This document shows positions 18,873-28,251 of a stretch of DNA of 64,000 nt, in pieces. Position 1 is the first letter of the stretch. The number at the start of each line of letters is the position of its first letter. The DNA comes from Burkholderia cepacia (GTDB lineage: Bacteria; Pseudomonadota; Gammaproteobacteria; Burkholderiales; Burkholderiaceae), in the NCBI RefSeq assembly GCF_029962485.1, contig NZ_CP073637.1:3480177-3544176 (forward strand). The letters are read 5' to 3'. The translations under genes were made by a program, and so were the position numbers. The notes below the pieces were generated by a model. The model was not told the DNA's origin. It saw only the letters and a program-made list of their open reading frames with translations, and made no database searches.

Positions 18873-19253
18873 ATGCCCGCGCTGAATCTCGACACCGATG
18901 CGGATCGGATCGCCGAGCGCCTCGCCGATCCCGGCACGTTGCTCGTCGCCTGCCTGTGCGCCGAGTGGTGCGGCACGTGCCGCGACTACCGGACGGCCTT
19001 CGACCAGCTCGCCGACGCGCATCCGGACGCCTGTTTCGCCTGGATCGACATCGAAACGCATGCCGACCAGCTCGACGATCTCGACGTCGAGAACTTCCCG
19101 ACGATCCTGATCGAGGATGCCAACACCGCACGCTTCTTCGGCACGGTGCTGCCGCACGCGGCGATCGTCGAGCGGATGCTGTCCGACCTGAGCGCGGTGC
19201 CCGGCTCGCCGCACGCACCGAAATTGCGCAACGTCCTGATCGTCGAAGCCTGA
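18873..19253 (+). CDS. Thioredoxin-fold protein
   Basis: 126 residues with a redox motif WCGTC (32-36), close to the thioredoxin CGPC but with Thr for Pro. No signal peptide, so it is cytoplasmic. A conserved cis-Pro is visible in VENFPTILI. The GT dipeptide between the cysteines should alter redox potential relative to TrxA. It is probably cotranscribed with dprA and lies 193 bases before topB. Partner unknown. Confidence 0.85.
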   Translation: MPALNLDTDADRIAERLADPGTLLVACLCAEWCGTCRDYRTAFDQLADAHPDACFAWIDIETHADQLDDLDVENFPTILIEDANTARFFGTVLPHAAIVERMLSDLSAVPGSPHAPKLRNVLIVEA

Positions 19254-19446
19254 ATTCGCAGGCCGGCGCGGCGGTTTTGCGCGTGTTCGCGCGCCCCGCC
19301 GCGGCGGGCGCTTGCCGCCGTTGCAGCCCCCCTCTATGATGAGCCGCTTTTTACACGCTGAGCCGCCGTCGCTGCGGCGTGTGCTATAAAGCGGTCGTAA
19401 AAGGGACCCACAACCGGCGAACCCGGTCTACCAACACACACCTGTC

Positions 19447-22071
19447 ATGTCCAAAGCACTGATCATTGCGGAAAAGCCTTCTGTCGCGAACGACATCGCA
19501 CGCGCTTTGGGCGGCTTTACCAAGCATGACGAGTATTACGAGAGCGACGATTTCGTCCTTTCGTCCGCTGTCGGCCACCTGCTGGAAATCGCCGCCCCGG
19601 AAGAGTACGAGGTCAAGCGCGGGAAATGGAGCTTCGCGCATCTGCCCGTCATCCCCCCGCATTTCGACCTGAACCCGATCGCAAAAAGCGAGTCGCGCCT
19701 CAAGGTGCTCACGAAGCTGATGAAGCGCAAGGACGTCGACCGACTGATCAACGCATGTGACGCGGGGCGCGAGGGCGAGCTGATTTTCCGCCTGATCGCG
19801 CAGCACGCGAAGGCGAAGCAGCCGGTCCAACGCCTGTGGCTCCAATCGATGACCCCGCAGGCGATCCGCGACGGTTTCGCGAACCTGCGCAGCGACACCG
19901 ACATGCAGCCGCTCGCCGACGCCGCACGCTGCCGCTCGGAAGCCGACTGGCTCGTCGGGATCAACGGCACCCGCGCGATGACCGCGTTCAACAGCAAGGG
20001 CGGCGGCTTCTTCCTGACGACCGTCGGTCGCGTTCAGACGCCAACGCTGTCGATCGTCGTCGAACGTGAAGAGAAAATCCGTCGCTTCATCCCGCGCGAC
20101 TACTGGGAAGTGAAGGCCGAATTCGCGTGCGCGGGCGGCTTCTACGAAGGCAAGTGGTACGACCCGAAATTCAAGCGCGACGAATTCGATCCGGAGAAAC
20201 GTGACTCCCGCCTGTGGAGCCTGCCTGCCGCCGAAACGATCGTCGCCGCATGCCGCGACCAGATCGGCACGGTGTCCGAGGAATCGAAGCCGTCGACACA
20301 GCTGTCGCCGCTGCTGTTCGACCTGACGAGCCTGCAGCGCGAGGCGAACGGCCGCTTCGGCTTCTCCGCGAAGAACACGCTCGGTCTCGCGCAGGCGCTG
20401 TATGAAAAGCACAAGGTACTGACCTACCCGCGTACCGACGCGCGCGCGCTGCCGGAAGACTACCTGTCGACGGTCGAGTCCACGCTCGAGATGCTCAAGG
20501 AAAGCAACAACTACCTGCCGCATGCGAAGCAGGTGCTCGACAAGGGCTGGGTGAAGCCGAACAAGCGGATCTTCGACAACTCGAAGATCAGCGACCACTT
20601 TGCAATCATCCCGACGCTGCAGGCGCCGAAGGCGCTGTCCGAGCCCGAGCAGAAGCTGTACGACCTGGTCGTGAAGCGCTTCCTCGCGGTGTTCTTCCCG
20701 GCCGCGGAATTCCGCGTCACGACGCGGATCACCGAAGTCGCCGGCCATCACTTCAAGACCGAAGGCAAGGTGCTCGTCGAGCCGGGCTGGCTGCAGGTAT
20801 ACGGCCGCGACGCCGAAGGCGCGGACGCGAATCTCGTGCCGGTGCAGAAGGACGAGAAGGTGAAGACGGACGAGATCGCTGCGGTCGCACTCGTGACGAA
20901 ACCGCCCGCCCGCTACTCGGAAGCGACGCTGCTGTCCGCGATGGAAGGCGCGGGCAAGCTGGTCGAGGACGACGAGCTGCGCGAAGCGATGGCCGCGAAG
21001 GGCCTCGGCACGCCGGCCACGCGCGCGGCGATCATCGAAGGCCTGCTCGGCGAGAAATACCTGCTGCGCGAGGGTCGCGAAATGATCCCGACCGCGAAGG
21101 CATTCCAGCTGATGACGCTGTTGCGCGGGCTCGGCGTGAAGGAACTGACCGCGCCGGAGCTCACCGGCGAATGGGAATACAAGTTGTCGCAGATGGAGCG
21201 CGGCAACCTCGGGCGCGACGCGTTCATGCAGGAAATCGCCCGCATGACGCAGCAGATCGTCAAGCGCGCGAAGGAATACGATTCCGACACGATCCCCGGC
21301 GACTACGCGACGCTCGAGACGCCGTGCCCGAACTGCGGCGGCCAGGTGAAGGAAAACTACCGCCGCTTCGCGTGCACGAAGTGCGAGTTCTCGATCTCGA
21401 AGATCCCGGGCAGCCGGCAGTTCGAGATCCCGGAAGTCGAGGAGCTGCTGCAGAAGAAGGAAATCGGGCCGCTGTCCGGGTTCCGCAGCAAGATGGGCCG
21501 CCCGTTCTCGGCGATCCTCAAGCTGTCCTTCGACGACGAGACGAAGAACTACAAGCTCGAGTTCGATTTCGGCCAGGACCAGGGCGGCGAGGATGGCGAA
21601 GCGCCCGACTTCTCCGCGCAGGAGCCGGTCGGCGCATGCCCGAAGTGCAAGGGCCGCGTATTCGAGCACGGGATGAGCTACGTGTGCGAACACTCGGTGG
21701 CGAACCCGAAGACCTGCGACTTCCGCTCGGGCAAGGTGATCCTGCAGCAGGAAATCACGCGCGAGCAGATGGGCAAGCTGCTGGCCGACGGCCGCACGGA
21801 TCTGCTGCCGAACTTCAAGTCGTCGCGTACCGGCCGCAACTTCAAGGCGTTCCTCGTGAAGCAGCCGGATGGCAAGATCGGCTTCGAGTTCGAAAAGAAG
21901 GAGCCGAAGGCCGCCGCCGCGAAGAAGACGGCAAAATCGGCGACGAAGGACGCCGAAACCGTGACGGAAGGCGCAGAAGAGAAACCGGCGCCGGCCCGCA
22001 AGACCGCCGCGAAGACCGCAGCCACCAAGACGGCCGCCCGCAAGACGACGGCGCGCAAAACGGGTTCGTAA
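19447..22071 (+). CDS. topB: DNA topoisomerase III
   Basis: 874 residues, a type IA topoisomerase that relaxes or decatenates DNA. The N-terminal Toprim domain starts KALIIAEKPSVANDIARALGG and has the DAGREGELIFR acidic motif. The nicking Tyr is residue 327 (YPRTDAR). The C-terminal third contains zinc-ribbon repeats (CPNCGG...CTKC near 620-645, CPKCKG near 735) and ends in a Lys/Ala/Thr-rich basic tail (KTAAKTAATKTAARK), which probably binds DNA. The four-module C-terminal extension is typical of beta-proteobacterial TopB. Confidence 0.94.
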   Translation: MSKALIIAEKPSVANDIARALGGFTKHDEYYESDDFVLSSAVGHLLEIAAPEEYEVKRGKWSFAHLPVIPPHFDLNPIAKSESRLKVLTKLMKRKDVDRLINACDAGREGELIFRLIAQHAKAKQPVQRLWLQSMTPQAIRDGFANLRSDTDMQPLADAARCRSEADWLVGINGTRAMTAFNSKGGGFFLTTVGRVQTPTLSIVVEREEKIRRFIPRDYWEVKAEFACAGGFYEGKWYDPKFKRDEFDPEKRDSRLWSLPAAETIVAACRDQIGTVSEESKPSTQLSPLLFDLTSLQREANGRFGFSAKNTLGLAQALYEKHKVLTYPRTDARALPEDYLSTVESTLEMLKESNNYLPHAKQVLDKGWVKPNKRIFDNSKISDHFAIIPTLQAPKALSEPEQKLYDLVVKRFLAVFFPAAEFRVTTRITEVAGHHFKTEGKVLVEPGWLQVYGRDAEGADANLVPVQKDEKVKTDEIAAVALVTKPPARYSEATLLSAMEGAGKLVEDDELREAMAAKGLGTPATRAAIIEGLLGEKYLLREGREMIPTAKAFQLMTLLRGLGVKELTAPELTGEWEYKLSQMERGNLGRDAFMQEIARMTQQIVKRAKEYDSDTIPGDYATLETPCPNCGGQVKENYRRFACTKCEFSISKIPGSRQFEIPEVEELLQKKEIGPLSGFRSKMGRPFSAILKLSFDDETKNYKLEFDFGQDQGGEDGEAPDFSAQEPVGACPKCKGRVFEHGMSYVCEHSVANPKTCDFRSGKVILQQEITREQMGKLLADGRTDLLPNFKSSRTGRNFKAFLVKQPDGKIGFEFEKKEPKAAAAKKTAKSATKDAETVTEGAEEKPAPARKTAAKTAATKTAARKTTARKTGS

Positions 22072-22125
22072 CGGCCCGGCCGCCGGGGCCTCCCCCCGGC
22101 GCGTCAGGCTTCATCACGCAGCCAA

Positions 22126-22163
22126 TAAAAAAACGCGGATCGATCGCTCGATCCGCGTTTTTT
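22126..22163 (+). terminator. Bidirectional terminator between topB and lysR
   Basis: AAAAACGCGGATCGA and TCGATCCGCGTTTTTT form a near-perfect long stem with A/T runs on both sides. It lies between the converging topB and LysR genes and can stop transcription from either. Confidence 0.9.
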
Positions 22164-22202
22164 CTTTGTGCCGACGGCAACCGCCGCCCGGCCGCCGCGC
22201 CG

Positions 22203-23252
22203 TTACAGCGGCGACGGCACCGCAACGCGCGTGCGCGGCGAACGCGGCAGGCGCGGCGACAGGTTCGGGTCGGCCGCTTCCGGCTGCTCGGCGCGGGTTT
22301 CGACGCCGATCGGCGCGAGCACCGAACTCTGCGCGGCCCACTGCTCGCCGATCATCGCGTCGGTCGAATGGCTGAAATGCTCGACGAGGTGGTCGATGAA
22401 CGTGCGCACCTTCGCCGGCAGATGGCGCCGGCTCGGATACGCGATGTTGATCTCGACCTGCGGCAGCCGAAAATCCGGTAGCAGCCGCACGAGCGCGCCG
22501 CGCGCGATGTCGCTGCCGATCAGGTAGCTCGGCAGGATCGCGACGCCCATCCCGAGCAGCGCGAACTGGCGCAGCATCGCGGTGTTGTTCGCGACGATCA
22601 CGTTGGTCGGGCGCACGCGCACTTCGCCGTCCGGCCCCGTGAACACGCGCTCGTCGCCCCAGTATTCGGTCGGCAGGCTCAGGCTCGGGTGCTCGGCGAG
22701 CTGTTCCGGATGCGTCGGCACGCCGTGCTTCTCCAGATAGCTCGGCGTCGCGCACACGGTCATGCAACCGGTGGTCAGGCGCCGTGTGACGATGCTCGCG
22801 CTGCGCATCTGGCGCGTGACGACGATGCCGACGTCGAAGCCTTCCTCGACGAGATCGACCTGCCGGTCGACCAGCGTGAGATCCGGCACCACTTTCGGGA
22901 AATTCTCCGTGTACGACTGCAGCACGGGTGCGAGGTTGTGCAGGCCGAACACGACCGGCGCGACGATGCGCAGCGTGCCGACCGGCTCGTGATTGCGTGC
23001 GACGACCATCTGCTCGACGTCCTCGAGCTCATCGAGGATCTGGCGGGCACGCTCCAGATAGACCTGACCCGACTCCGTCAGGGAGAGGCTGCGCGTGGTG
23101 CGATTCAGCAAGCGCGTGCCAAGCCGGCCTTCCAGGTCGGCGACGTGGCGCGTCGCGACCGCGTTGGAGATATCCATTGCGCTCGCGGCCCGCGCGAAAC
23201 TGCCGAGATCTGCAACCTTGACGAATACGCGCATCGACTGCAAGTGATCCAT
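22203..23252 (-). CDS. LysR-type transcriptional regulator
   Basis: 349 residues. The N-terminal winged helix (MDHLQSMRVFVKVADLGSF, then the recognition helix region ISNAVATRHVADLEGRLG) has the CrgA/AaeR-like layout. The periplasmic-binding-like effector domain occupies about 90-300. The C-terminal 40 residues (Glu/Pro/Arg-rich, after the normal end near HLVEHF) are an extension beyond the usual 300-310. It is divergent from a D-2-hydroxyacid dehydrogenase gene, its likeliest target by position. Effector unknown. Confidence 0.9.
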   Translation of the reverse strand: MDHLQSMRVFVKVADLGSFARAASAMDISNAVATRHVADLEGRLGTRLLNRTTRSLSLTESGQVYLERARQILDELEDVEQMVVARNHEPVGTLRIVAPVVFGLHNLAPVLQSYTENFPKVVPDLTLVDRQVDLVEEGFDVGIVVTRQMRSASIVTRRLTTGCMTVCATPSYLEKHGVPTHPEQLAEHPSLSLPTEYWGDERVFTGPDGEVRVRPTNVIVANNTAMLRQFALLGMGVAILPSYLIGSDIARGALVRLLPDFRLPQVEINIAYPSRRHLPAKVRTFIDHLVEHFSHSTDAMIGEQWAAQSSVLAPIGVETRAEQPEAADPNLSPRLPRSPRTRVAVPSPL

Positions 23253-23678
23253 AAACGACTCCTGCCGCTAGTACAACTTCAAAAAGATGAAGCAAATGCG
23301 TAATTCTCCTACGACAGCGGAAATGATGCAGAGTTGCTCAGCAAGGGGCCGGTTGGCGATAAAAATAGTCAAAAATCCTCGCCCTTCGTGGATAGATGAT
23401 CCAATTATTCTGATTGGAGCAACAATTGGGTGAACCTCGTCGAGTAAGTAGCCGAATCAGGAAAGACGTGTTTGATGCGACACAACAGCGCACCCTAGCG
23501 CCCCGCACGCGAGCGGCGCCGGATCAGGCTCCCGCCAATTGCGGCGGAGCGTAACAACCTGTTAAAAAGACACCAAGAAGGCGGCCGGCGTAGCATCATG
23601 TCGGCCCCGGCCGGGCGGGACGGGTGCGCGACGTGCGCCGCCGCCACTGCCGCTTTCAACGCGCGACACCCGTTCACC
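23253..23678. promoter_or_regulatory. Divergent control region, LysR gene / 2-hydroxyacid dehydrogenase
   Basis: 426 bases without a supported gene and less G+C-rich than its surroundings. CCAAT and ATTGG arms at 23401-23417 form an interrupted palindrome of LysR-box type. TTGCGG near 23536 and TTAAAA 17 bases later are a weak candidate promoter for the dehydrogenase. No transcription data; both are inferred. Confidence 0.4.
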
Positions 23679-24692
23679 ATGAAAATTGCCATCCTCGACG
23701 ACTACCAGGACGCCGTCCGCAAGCTGAACTGCTTCGAGATGCTTGCCGGCCACGACGTGAAGGTCTTCAACAATACGGTGCGCGGCCTGGGACAGCTCGC
23801 AAGCCGCCTGGCGGAAGTCGAGGCGCTCGTGCTGATTCGTGAACGGACCCCGATTTCTTCGCAACTGCTCGCCAAGCTGCCGAACCTGCGCATGATCAGC
23901 CAGACCGGCCGCGTGTCGAGCCACATCGATCTGGAAGCCTGTACCGACCGCGGCATCGCGGTGCTCGAAGGCACGGGTTCGCCGGTCGCTCCCGCCGAGC
24001 TGACGTGGGCGCTCGTGATGGCGGCCCAGCGCCGCATTCCGCAGTACGTCGCAAACCTGAAGCAGGGCGCCTGGCAGCAATCGGGCCTGAAGACGTCGGC
24101 CATGCCGCCGAACTTCGGTCTCGGCCAGGTGCTGCGCGGCCAGACGCTCGGCATCTGGGGCTACGGCAAGATCGGCCGGCTCGTCGCCGGCTACGGCAAG
24201 GCCTTCGGGATGAACGTGCTGATCTGGGGCCGTGAGCATTCGCTCGAAGCCGCGCGCGCCGATGGCTACACGGCGGCCGAGAGCCGCGAAGCGCTGTTCG
24301 AGCAGAGCGACGTGCTGTCGCTGCATCTGCGCATGCACGACGACACGCGCGGGATCGTGAAGCAGGAAGACCTGATGCGGATGAAGCCGACGTCGCTGCT
24401 CGTCAACACGAGCCGCGCCGAGCTGCTCGAGGAAAACGCGCTCGTCAACGCGCTGTCGCACAACCGTCCGGGGATGGTCGCGATCGACGTGTTCGAGAGC
24501 GAGCCGATCCTGCAGGGCTACAGCCTGCTGCGCATGGAAAACGTGATCTGCACGCCGCACATCGGCTACGTCGAACGCGAAAGCTACGAGCTTTACTTCA
24601 GCGCGGCGTTCCGCAACATCCTCGCGTTCGACGACGGCGACATGTCGAGCGTCGCCAACCCCGAAGCGCTGACGCCGATCCGCAAGCGCTGA
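23679..24692 (+). CDS. D-isomer-specific 2-hydroxyacid dehydrogenase family protein
   Basis: 337 residues from ATG 23679 (MKIAILDDYQDAVRKL); the longer frame upstream is not family-like. The NAD-binding Rossmann motif is WGYGKIGRLVAGYGKAFG. The catalytic triad is visible: Arg in VNTSRAELLEE, Glu in DVFESEP and His in TPHIGYVERESYE. The family includes phosphoglycerate, glycerate and hydroxypyruvate dehydrogenases. It lacks the C-terminal ACT domain of many SerA proteins, so it need not act in serine synthesis. The substrate is not readable. Confidence 0.87.
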   Translation: MKIAILDDYQDAVRKLNCFEMLAGHDVKVFNNTVRGLGQLASRLAEVEALVLIRERTPISSQLLAKLPNLRMISQTGRVSSHIDLEACTDRGIAVLEGTGSPVAPAELTWALVMAAQRRIPQYVANLKQGAWQQSGLKTSAMPPNFGLGQVLRGQTLGIWGYGKIGRLVAGYGKAFGMNVLIWGREHSLEAARADGYTAAESREALFEQSDVLSLHLRMHDDTRGIVKQEDLMRMKPTSLLVNTSRAELLEENALVNALSHNRPGMVAIDVFESEPILQGYSLLRMENVICTPHIGYVERESYELYFSAAFRNILAFDDGDMSSVANPEALTPIRKR

Positions 24693-24741
24693 TCGCACGG
24701 GCTGCGCGCACCGCGCTGCCCTGCTCCTTCCTGCCCGATCG

Positions 24742-25608
24742 TCAGGCGGCCACGCGGCCGCCCGTCATCGCGCCGACGCGCGTGAGGAAATGCTCGCCGT
24801 CGCGCCGCCCGAGATCGTACGCATGCCGCATCTGCGACGGGCTCGTGTAATCCCAGCTCGAAATCGGCACCTTGCTCGACGGCTGCACATACAGCCGCCG
24901 CTGGTCGCCGTGCGCGACCGTGAACATCTGCGGACGCGGATACAGCCGCGTGACGAGCACCAGCACGTCGCCCGGCGACGGGTCGAGCGCGTCGACCGGC
25001 ACGTTGTCGACCATTCCACCGTCGAGCACGGGCCGGCCACCGCGACGCAAGACCGGCGTGAACGGCGGCGTACAGGACGACTGCAGGATCAGGTCGGCAA
25101 GCTCGTCGACTCGCGTACACGCCTGCGCACGCACGAATTCGGGCCGAAAGCCGAGCGTGCGCCCGAGCGTCGGGTGCAGCGTCTTGCGCACGTATTTCTC
25201 GATGTTGTACGCGACGAGACCGGCGGCGACCGCGCTGCGCGCGCCGAGCCAGCGCGGCACGTGCGACACGCCGATGCGGATCTCCGGCGCGTCGGCCAGC
25301 TTCGCAAACGGCTCGCCGTAGATGTCGAGCAATGCCTGGCGATAGATCCGGTAATGCGGAAACACGGGCTCGCGCCCGAACAGGTTGCCCCAGTACGCAT
25401 TCTTCCGGTTGTGGCGCAGCGCTTCTTCGTAATAGCGCATCACCCACGCGGCGTCGCGCGTATACAGCATGCACGCTGTCGCCGCGCCGGCCGAGATGCC
25501 GGTGATCACGCGCGGGCGCAGGTCGAGCGCCGGCCGCGCGATGTCCCAGAAGCCGGCCTGCCACCAGCAGCGATTGCCGCCGCCCGCAAAAACGATCTGG
25601 TCGAACAT
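24742..25608 (-). CDS. Patatin-like phospholipase
   Basis: 288 residues from ATG 25608. The patatin fold is shown by the oxyanion loop GGGNRCWW, the nucleophile elbow GISAG (Ser in GxSxG) and the catalytic Asp in LDGGMVDN, giving a Ser-Asp dyad for acyl-ester hydrolysis. There is no signal peptide or type V secretion domain, so it is probably an intracellular lipid acyl hydrolase. It lies eight bases after the stop of a thioesterase gene on the same strand, so both may act on acyl chains. Confidence 0.85.
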   Translation of the reverse strand: MFDQIVFAGGGNRCWWQAGFWDIARPALDLRPRVITGISAGAATACMLYTRDAAWVMRYYEEALRHNRKNAYWGNLFGREPVFPHYRIYRQALLDIYGEPFAKLADAPEIRIGVSHVPRWLGARSAVAAGLVAYNIEKYVRKTLHPTLGRTLGFRPEFVRAQACTRVDELADLILQSSCTPPFTPVLRRGGRPVLDGGMVDNVPVDALDPSPGDVLVLVTRLYPRPQMFTVAHGDQRRLYVQPSSKVPISSWDYTSPSQMRHAYDLGRRDGEHFLTRVGAMTGGRVAA

Positions 25609-25616
25609 CGCGCCGC

Positions 25617-26021
25617 TCAGCTGACGAGCGCGTAGGTCGACGTCGCGTGGACGGCCATCTTGCCGTCCTCGTCGAACAGCTCGACTTCGCCGAACACGAG
25701 GTTGCGGCCCATTCGCAGCACGCGCGCGGTGACGAGCACGTCGCCCTTGCGCACGGGACGCATGAAGTTGGTGTTCAGCGATACCGTTGTCATCGGCCGG
25801 AACTCGCCGAGCGCGGACGAGATCGCGACCACCATAGCGGTGTCGGCGGCCGCCGTGAACACCTGGCCGCAGATGATGCCGCCCGAATGGCGGAATTCGC
25901 CGGAAAACGGCAGGCGCAGCGTGACGCTGTCGTCGCCGATCGACACGGGGACCAGACCCAGCGAGCGGACCCACGGGGCCAGCAGGCGATCCAGCAATTC
26001 GCGGACTGCGTTTTCGTCCAT
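25617..26021 (-). CDS. PaaI-type hotdog thioesterase
   Basis: 134 residues from ATG 26021 (MDENAVRELLDRLLAP). The hotdog fold is shown by GGIICGQVFTAAADTAM, the PaaI/YdiI thioesterase helix region, and by SLNTNFMRPVRKGDVLVTARVL. Members hydrolyse acyl- or aryl-CoA thioesters. The family's catalytic Asp or Glu is likely within the AAADTAM helix. It is upstream of and nearly joined to the patatin gene, so they probably form a two-gene operon. Confidence 0.87.
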   Translation of the reverse strand: MDENAVRELLDRLLAPWVRSLGLVPVSIGDDSVTLRLPFSGEFRHSGGIICGQVFTAAADTAMVVAISSALGEFRPMTTVSLNTNFMRPVRKGDVLVTARVLRMGRNLVFGEVELFDEDGKMAVHATSTYALVS

Positions 26022-26169
26022 CTTCGAATGTCCAGAAAGCGTTGCGCGACCGCCGCGCAGCACGTGTGGCGTCATCATACCGGGAGCGCGCCAACTGCGA
26101 TCGCTCGTTACCGTGCCGACAGCCGCCGTTGGCCTGACGAAATATTTTCAGGATATTTGCAGAAAGGTC

Positions 26170-26198
26170 TTGCCATGTCCTGAAAACCCCGGCATAAT
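26170..26198 (+). promoter_or_regulatory. Sigma-70 promoter of tRNA-Lys
   Basis: TTGCCA (26170-26175) and CATAAT (26193-26198) are separated by 17 bases. The -10 box ends 13 bases before the tRNA 5' end, the same geometry as the tRNA-Phe promoter in this window. Confidence 0.8.
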
Positions 26199-26211
26199 CT
26201 TTCTTCTGTTG

Positions 26212-26287
26212 GGGGCGTTAGCTCAGTTGGTAGAGCAGCGGACTCTTAATCCGTAGGTCGAGTGTTCGAGTCACTCACGCCCCACCA
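26212..26287 (+). tRNA. tRNA-Lys (anticodon CTT)
   Basis: A 76-base gene with encoded CCA. The acceptor GGGGCGT pairs fully with ACGCCCC. The D-arm is GCTCAGTTGGTAGAGC, the anticodon loop is CTCTTAA between GCGGA and TCCGT (anticodon CTT, lysine AAG codons), and the T-arm is GAGTG TTCGAGT CACTC. It has its own promoter and hairpin terminator. Confidence 0.97.
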
Positions 26288-26296
26288 GGAATTTCA

Positions 26297-26330
26297 AAGG
26301 CCGGTTAGCGCAAGCTAACCGGCCTTTTCC
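26297..26330 (+). terminator. Terminator after tRNA-Lys
   Basis: AAGGCCGGTTAGC and GCTAACCGGCCTT pair perfectly around a short loop, followed by TTCCTTTT. It starts 10 bases after the CCA end. Confidence 0.88.
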
Positions 26331-26591
26331 TTTTCCGCCGCCGAATTCACGACGCGCGCCATTCGCGGTACGCATCCGCACGCATCTTCCGCATCGTTTC
26401 CGCTAGAATCGTCCGACAAATATCACACGACCGGCGCAGGTCCTGTTGCCCGCCGGCACTGAGAGAACATGGGACGTCAGACATGGAAGCATGTGAACGA
26501 GACGCGACCATTCAGAGGCCATGGTTGCGCCGATATCGGCTTGTCCGTCGGGACGAGCCGTTCATCCGAGCACACCCGAATCCGTCGCGCG

Positions 26592-27518
26592 ATGCACGAA
26601 CCGGATCGGGTCATGCCCGGTAAGGACGCGCTCGTCGCGCTGGCGCTCGGCGTCGTGTTGCTCGTGCTGGCAGGCGTGCTCGCCGTCACGACCGGCCGCG
26701 CGACCGGCCACCTGGTCCGCGCGCCGGGCACCGTCGTGCGCATCGTGCAGGACAGCGACGCGATGCGTGCGTACCGGCCGATCGTCGCGTACCTGTCGAA
26801 CGACGGCCTGCGCCGCGAAATTGCCGGCAATACCGCATCGACCGTCCCCGCATACGACATCGGCGAGAACGTCGACGTGCTGCTCGACCCCGACCACCCC
26901 GACCGCCCCGCCCTGATCGACGATTTCGCGCAACGCTGGTTTCCGGTGGTCGTGTCGGCGCTGCTCGCGCTCGCATCATTCGCGATCGGCGGCCTGCTGA
27001 TCGCCGGCGAGCGTCGCCGCCGGCAAGCCGAACCGCCGCCGACCCGCGCCGAACGCAAGGAAACGCGGCGCCGCTGGGATATCGCGATCGTGCTGATTCC
27101 GATCGCGATCGGCACGGGCTTTCTCGCCGGCGCCGGCGCGACCGGCCTGCGTCAGTGGCAGATCGTCCATCACTATGCGCGCTCGACCGGCCATGTCGTC
27201 GAGATCGCGAAAAACGGGCGGTCGGCACGATTGCGCACGTCGCTGTATTCGGCGATCGTCGCGTTCACGACCGACAGCGGGCGGCCGATCACGTTCGCGC
27301 AGGGTTCGGCGTCGTCGCATCCAGGCCTGCGCGAAGGCGACGCGGTCGACGTGCTGTACGACCCCGTCACGCCCGAACGCGCGATCGTCGACCGCTTCTG
27401 GGATCGCTGGGGCCTCACGGCGATCCTGTTCGCGATCGGCGCACCGTTCCTTGCCGCCGGGCTGTTCATCGCCGCGACGCTGTGGCCCGAACATCGGCCG
27501 CACGAAGCCGCCCCATGA
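26592..27518 (+). CDS. DUF3592 membrane protein with two copies of the domain
   Basis: 308 residues. Two similar halves, each with a membrane helix, a beta-rich soluble segment with a DxVDVLxDP motif (NVDVLLDPDHPDRP in the first, AVDVLYDPVTPERA in the second) and another helix. This is a tandem DUF3592 protein with four membrane segments in all; function unknown. The frame is open from 26469, but codons there lack the strong G/C third-position bias seen after 26592, so ATG 26592 is preferred; ATG 26613 is also possible. It converges with the CGNR gene. Confidence 0.75.
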   Translation: MHEPDRVMPGKDALVALALGVVLLVLAGVLAVTTGRATGHLVRAPGTVVRIVQDSDAMRAYRPIVAYLSNDGLRREIAGNTASTVPAYDIGENVDVLLDPDHPDRPALIDDFAQRWFPVVVSALLALASFAIGGLLIAGERRRRQAEPPPTRAERKETRRRWDIAIVLIPIAIGTGFLAGAGATGLRQWQIVHHYARSTGHVVEIAKNGRSARLRTSLYSAIVAFTTDSGRPITFAQGSASSHPGLREGDAVDVLYDPVTPERAIVDRFWDRWGLTAILFAIGAPFLAAGLFIAATLWPEHRPHEAAP

Positions 27519-27554
27519 CACGCGCTCGGCGCGGCCCCCATCACGCCGCGCACT

Positions 27555-28169
27555 TCACCGCTCCCTGAACGCCTCGACCTTCGCGCGGTTCCCGCACGTG
27601 CGCATGTCGCACCAGCGGCGCCCGACGCCGCGGCCGCGATCGACGAAGAACCACGTACACCGGCCGCACTGCCGTACACGCGCGAAATCGTCGCTGCGCA
27701 GCAACTGCTCGAAGCCGAGCGCGGCCGCATCGATCCAGCGTGACGCGGTGCGCGCGTCGGGCCGCCACGCGAAGCGGCCGTCGACCGCGTCGAACGCGCT
27801 GCGCCCGATCGCTTCGCGGATCGCGACCGTGAGCCGGTCCGCCGCACGCGCACCTGCGCTGCCGCCGCCTTCGGCCGTCAGGTGCGCGACCGCGGCATAC
27901 GCATCGTCGCGAAAGCGGCGCAGCGCAACCAGCTCGTCAGGCCCGCCCTGCCGCGGATGACGCAGCAGCCGCGCCAGATCGGCCGGCGCCAGCAACCCCG
28001 ATTGCTCCGCCCACGCACGCACGGCCGGCCAGTCGACGAGCTTCTCGTCGTCGCGCGTCTTGCCCGTGTCGGCCACCGTATTGAGGAAGTCGAGCGCCGG
28101 ATGGCCACCGACGAAATCGGCCGCACCCCATACGTGCACGTGTCGTGCAGGCTCGGATCGAGTAACCAT
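27555..28169 (-). CDS. CGNR zinc-finger / ABATE-domain regulator
   Basis: 204 residues. An N-terminal ABATE domain (VGGHPALDFLNTVADT) precedes a C-terminal CGNR zinc finger with four cysteines: RQCGRCTWFFVDRG, then RRWCDMRTCGNRAKV. The family is predicted to bind DNA as a stress- or aromatic-responsive regulator. The gene is divergent from the alpha/beta hydrolase at 28252, with 82 bases between starts, and may regulate it. Confidence 0.88.
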   Translation of the reverse strand: MVTRSEPARHVHVWGAADFVGGHPALDFLNTVADTGKTRDDEKLVDWPAVRAWAEQSGLLAPADLARLLRHPRQGGPDELVALRRFRDDAYAAVAHLTAEGGGSAGARAADRLTVAIREAIGRSAFDAVDGRFAWRPDARTASRWIDAAALGFEQLLRSDDFARVRQCGRCTWFFVDRGRGVGRRWCDMRTCGNRAKVEAFRER

Positions 28170-28251
28170 TTATTTTCACCTATCGGTTTCATATCCGGAC
28201 AATCCGGCGTAACCTTTTAAATAACAAAAACAGGTTATCACGGAGAAGCCG

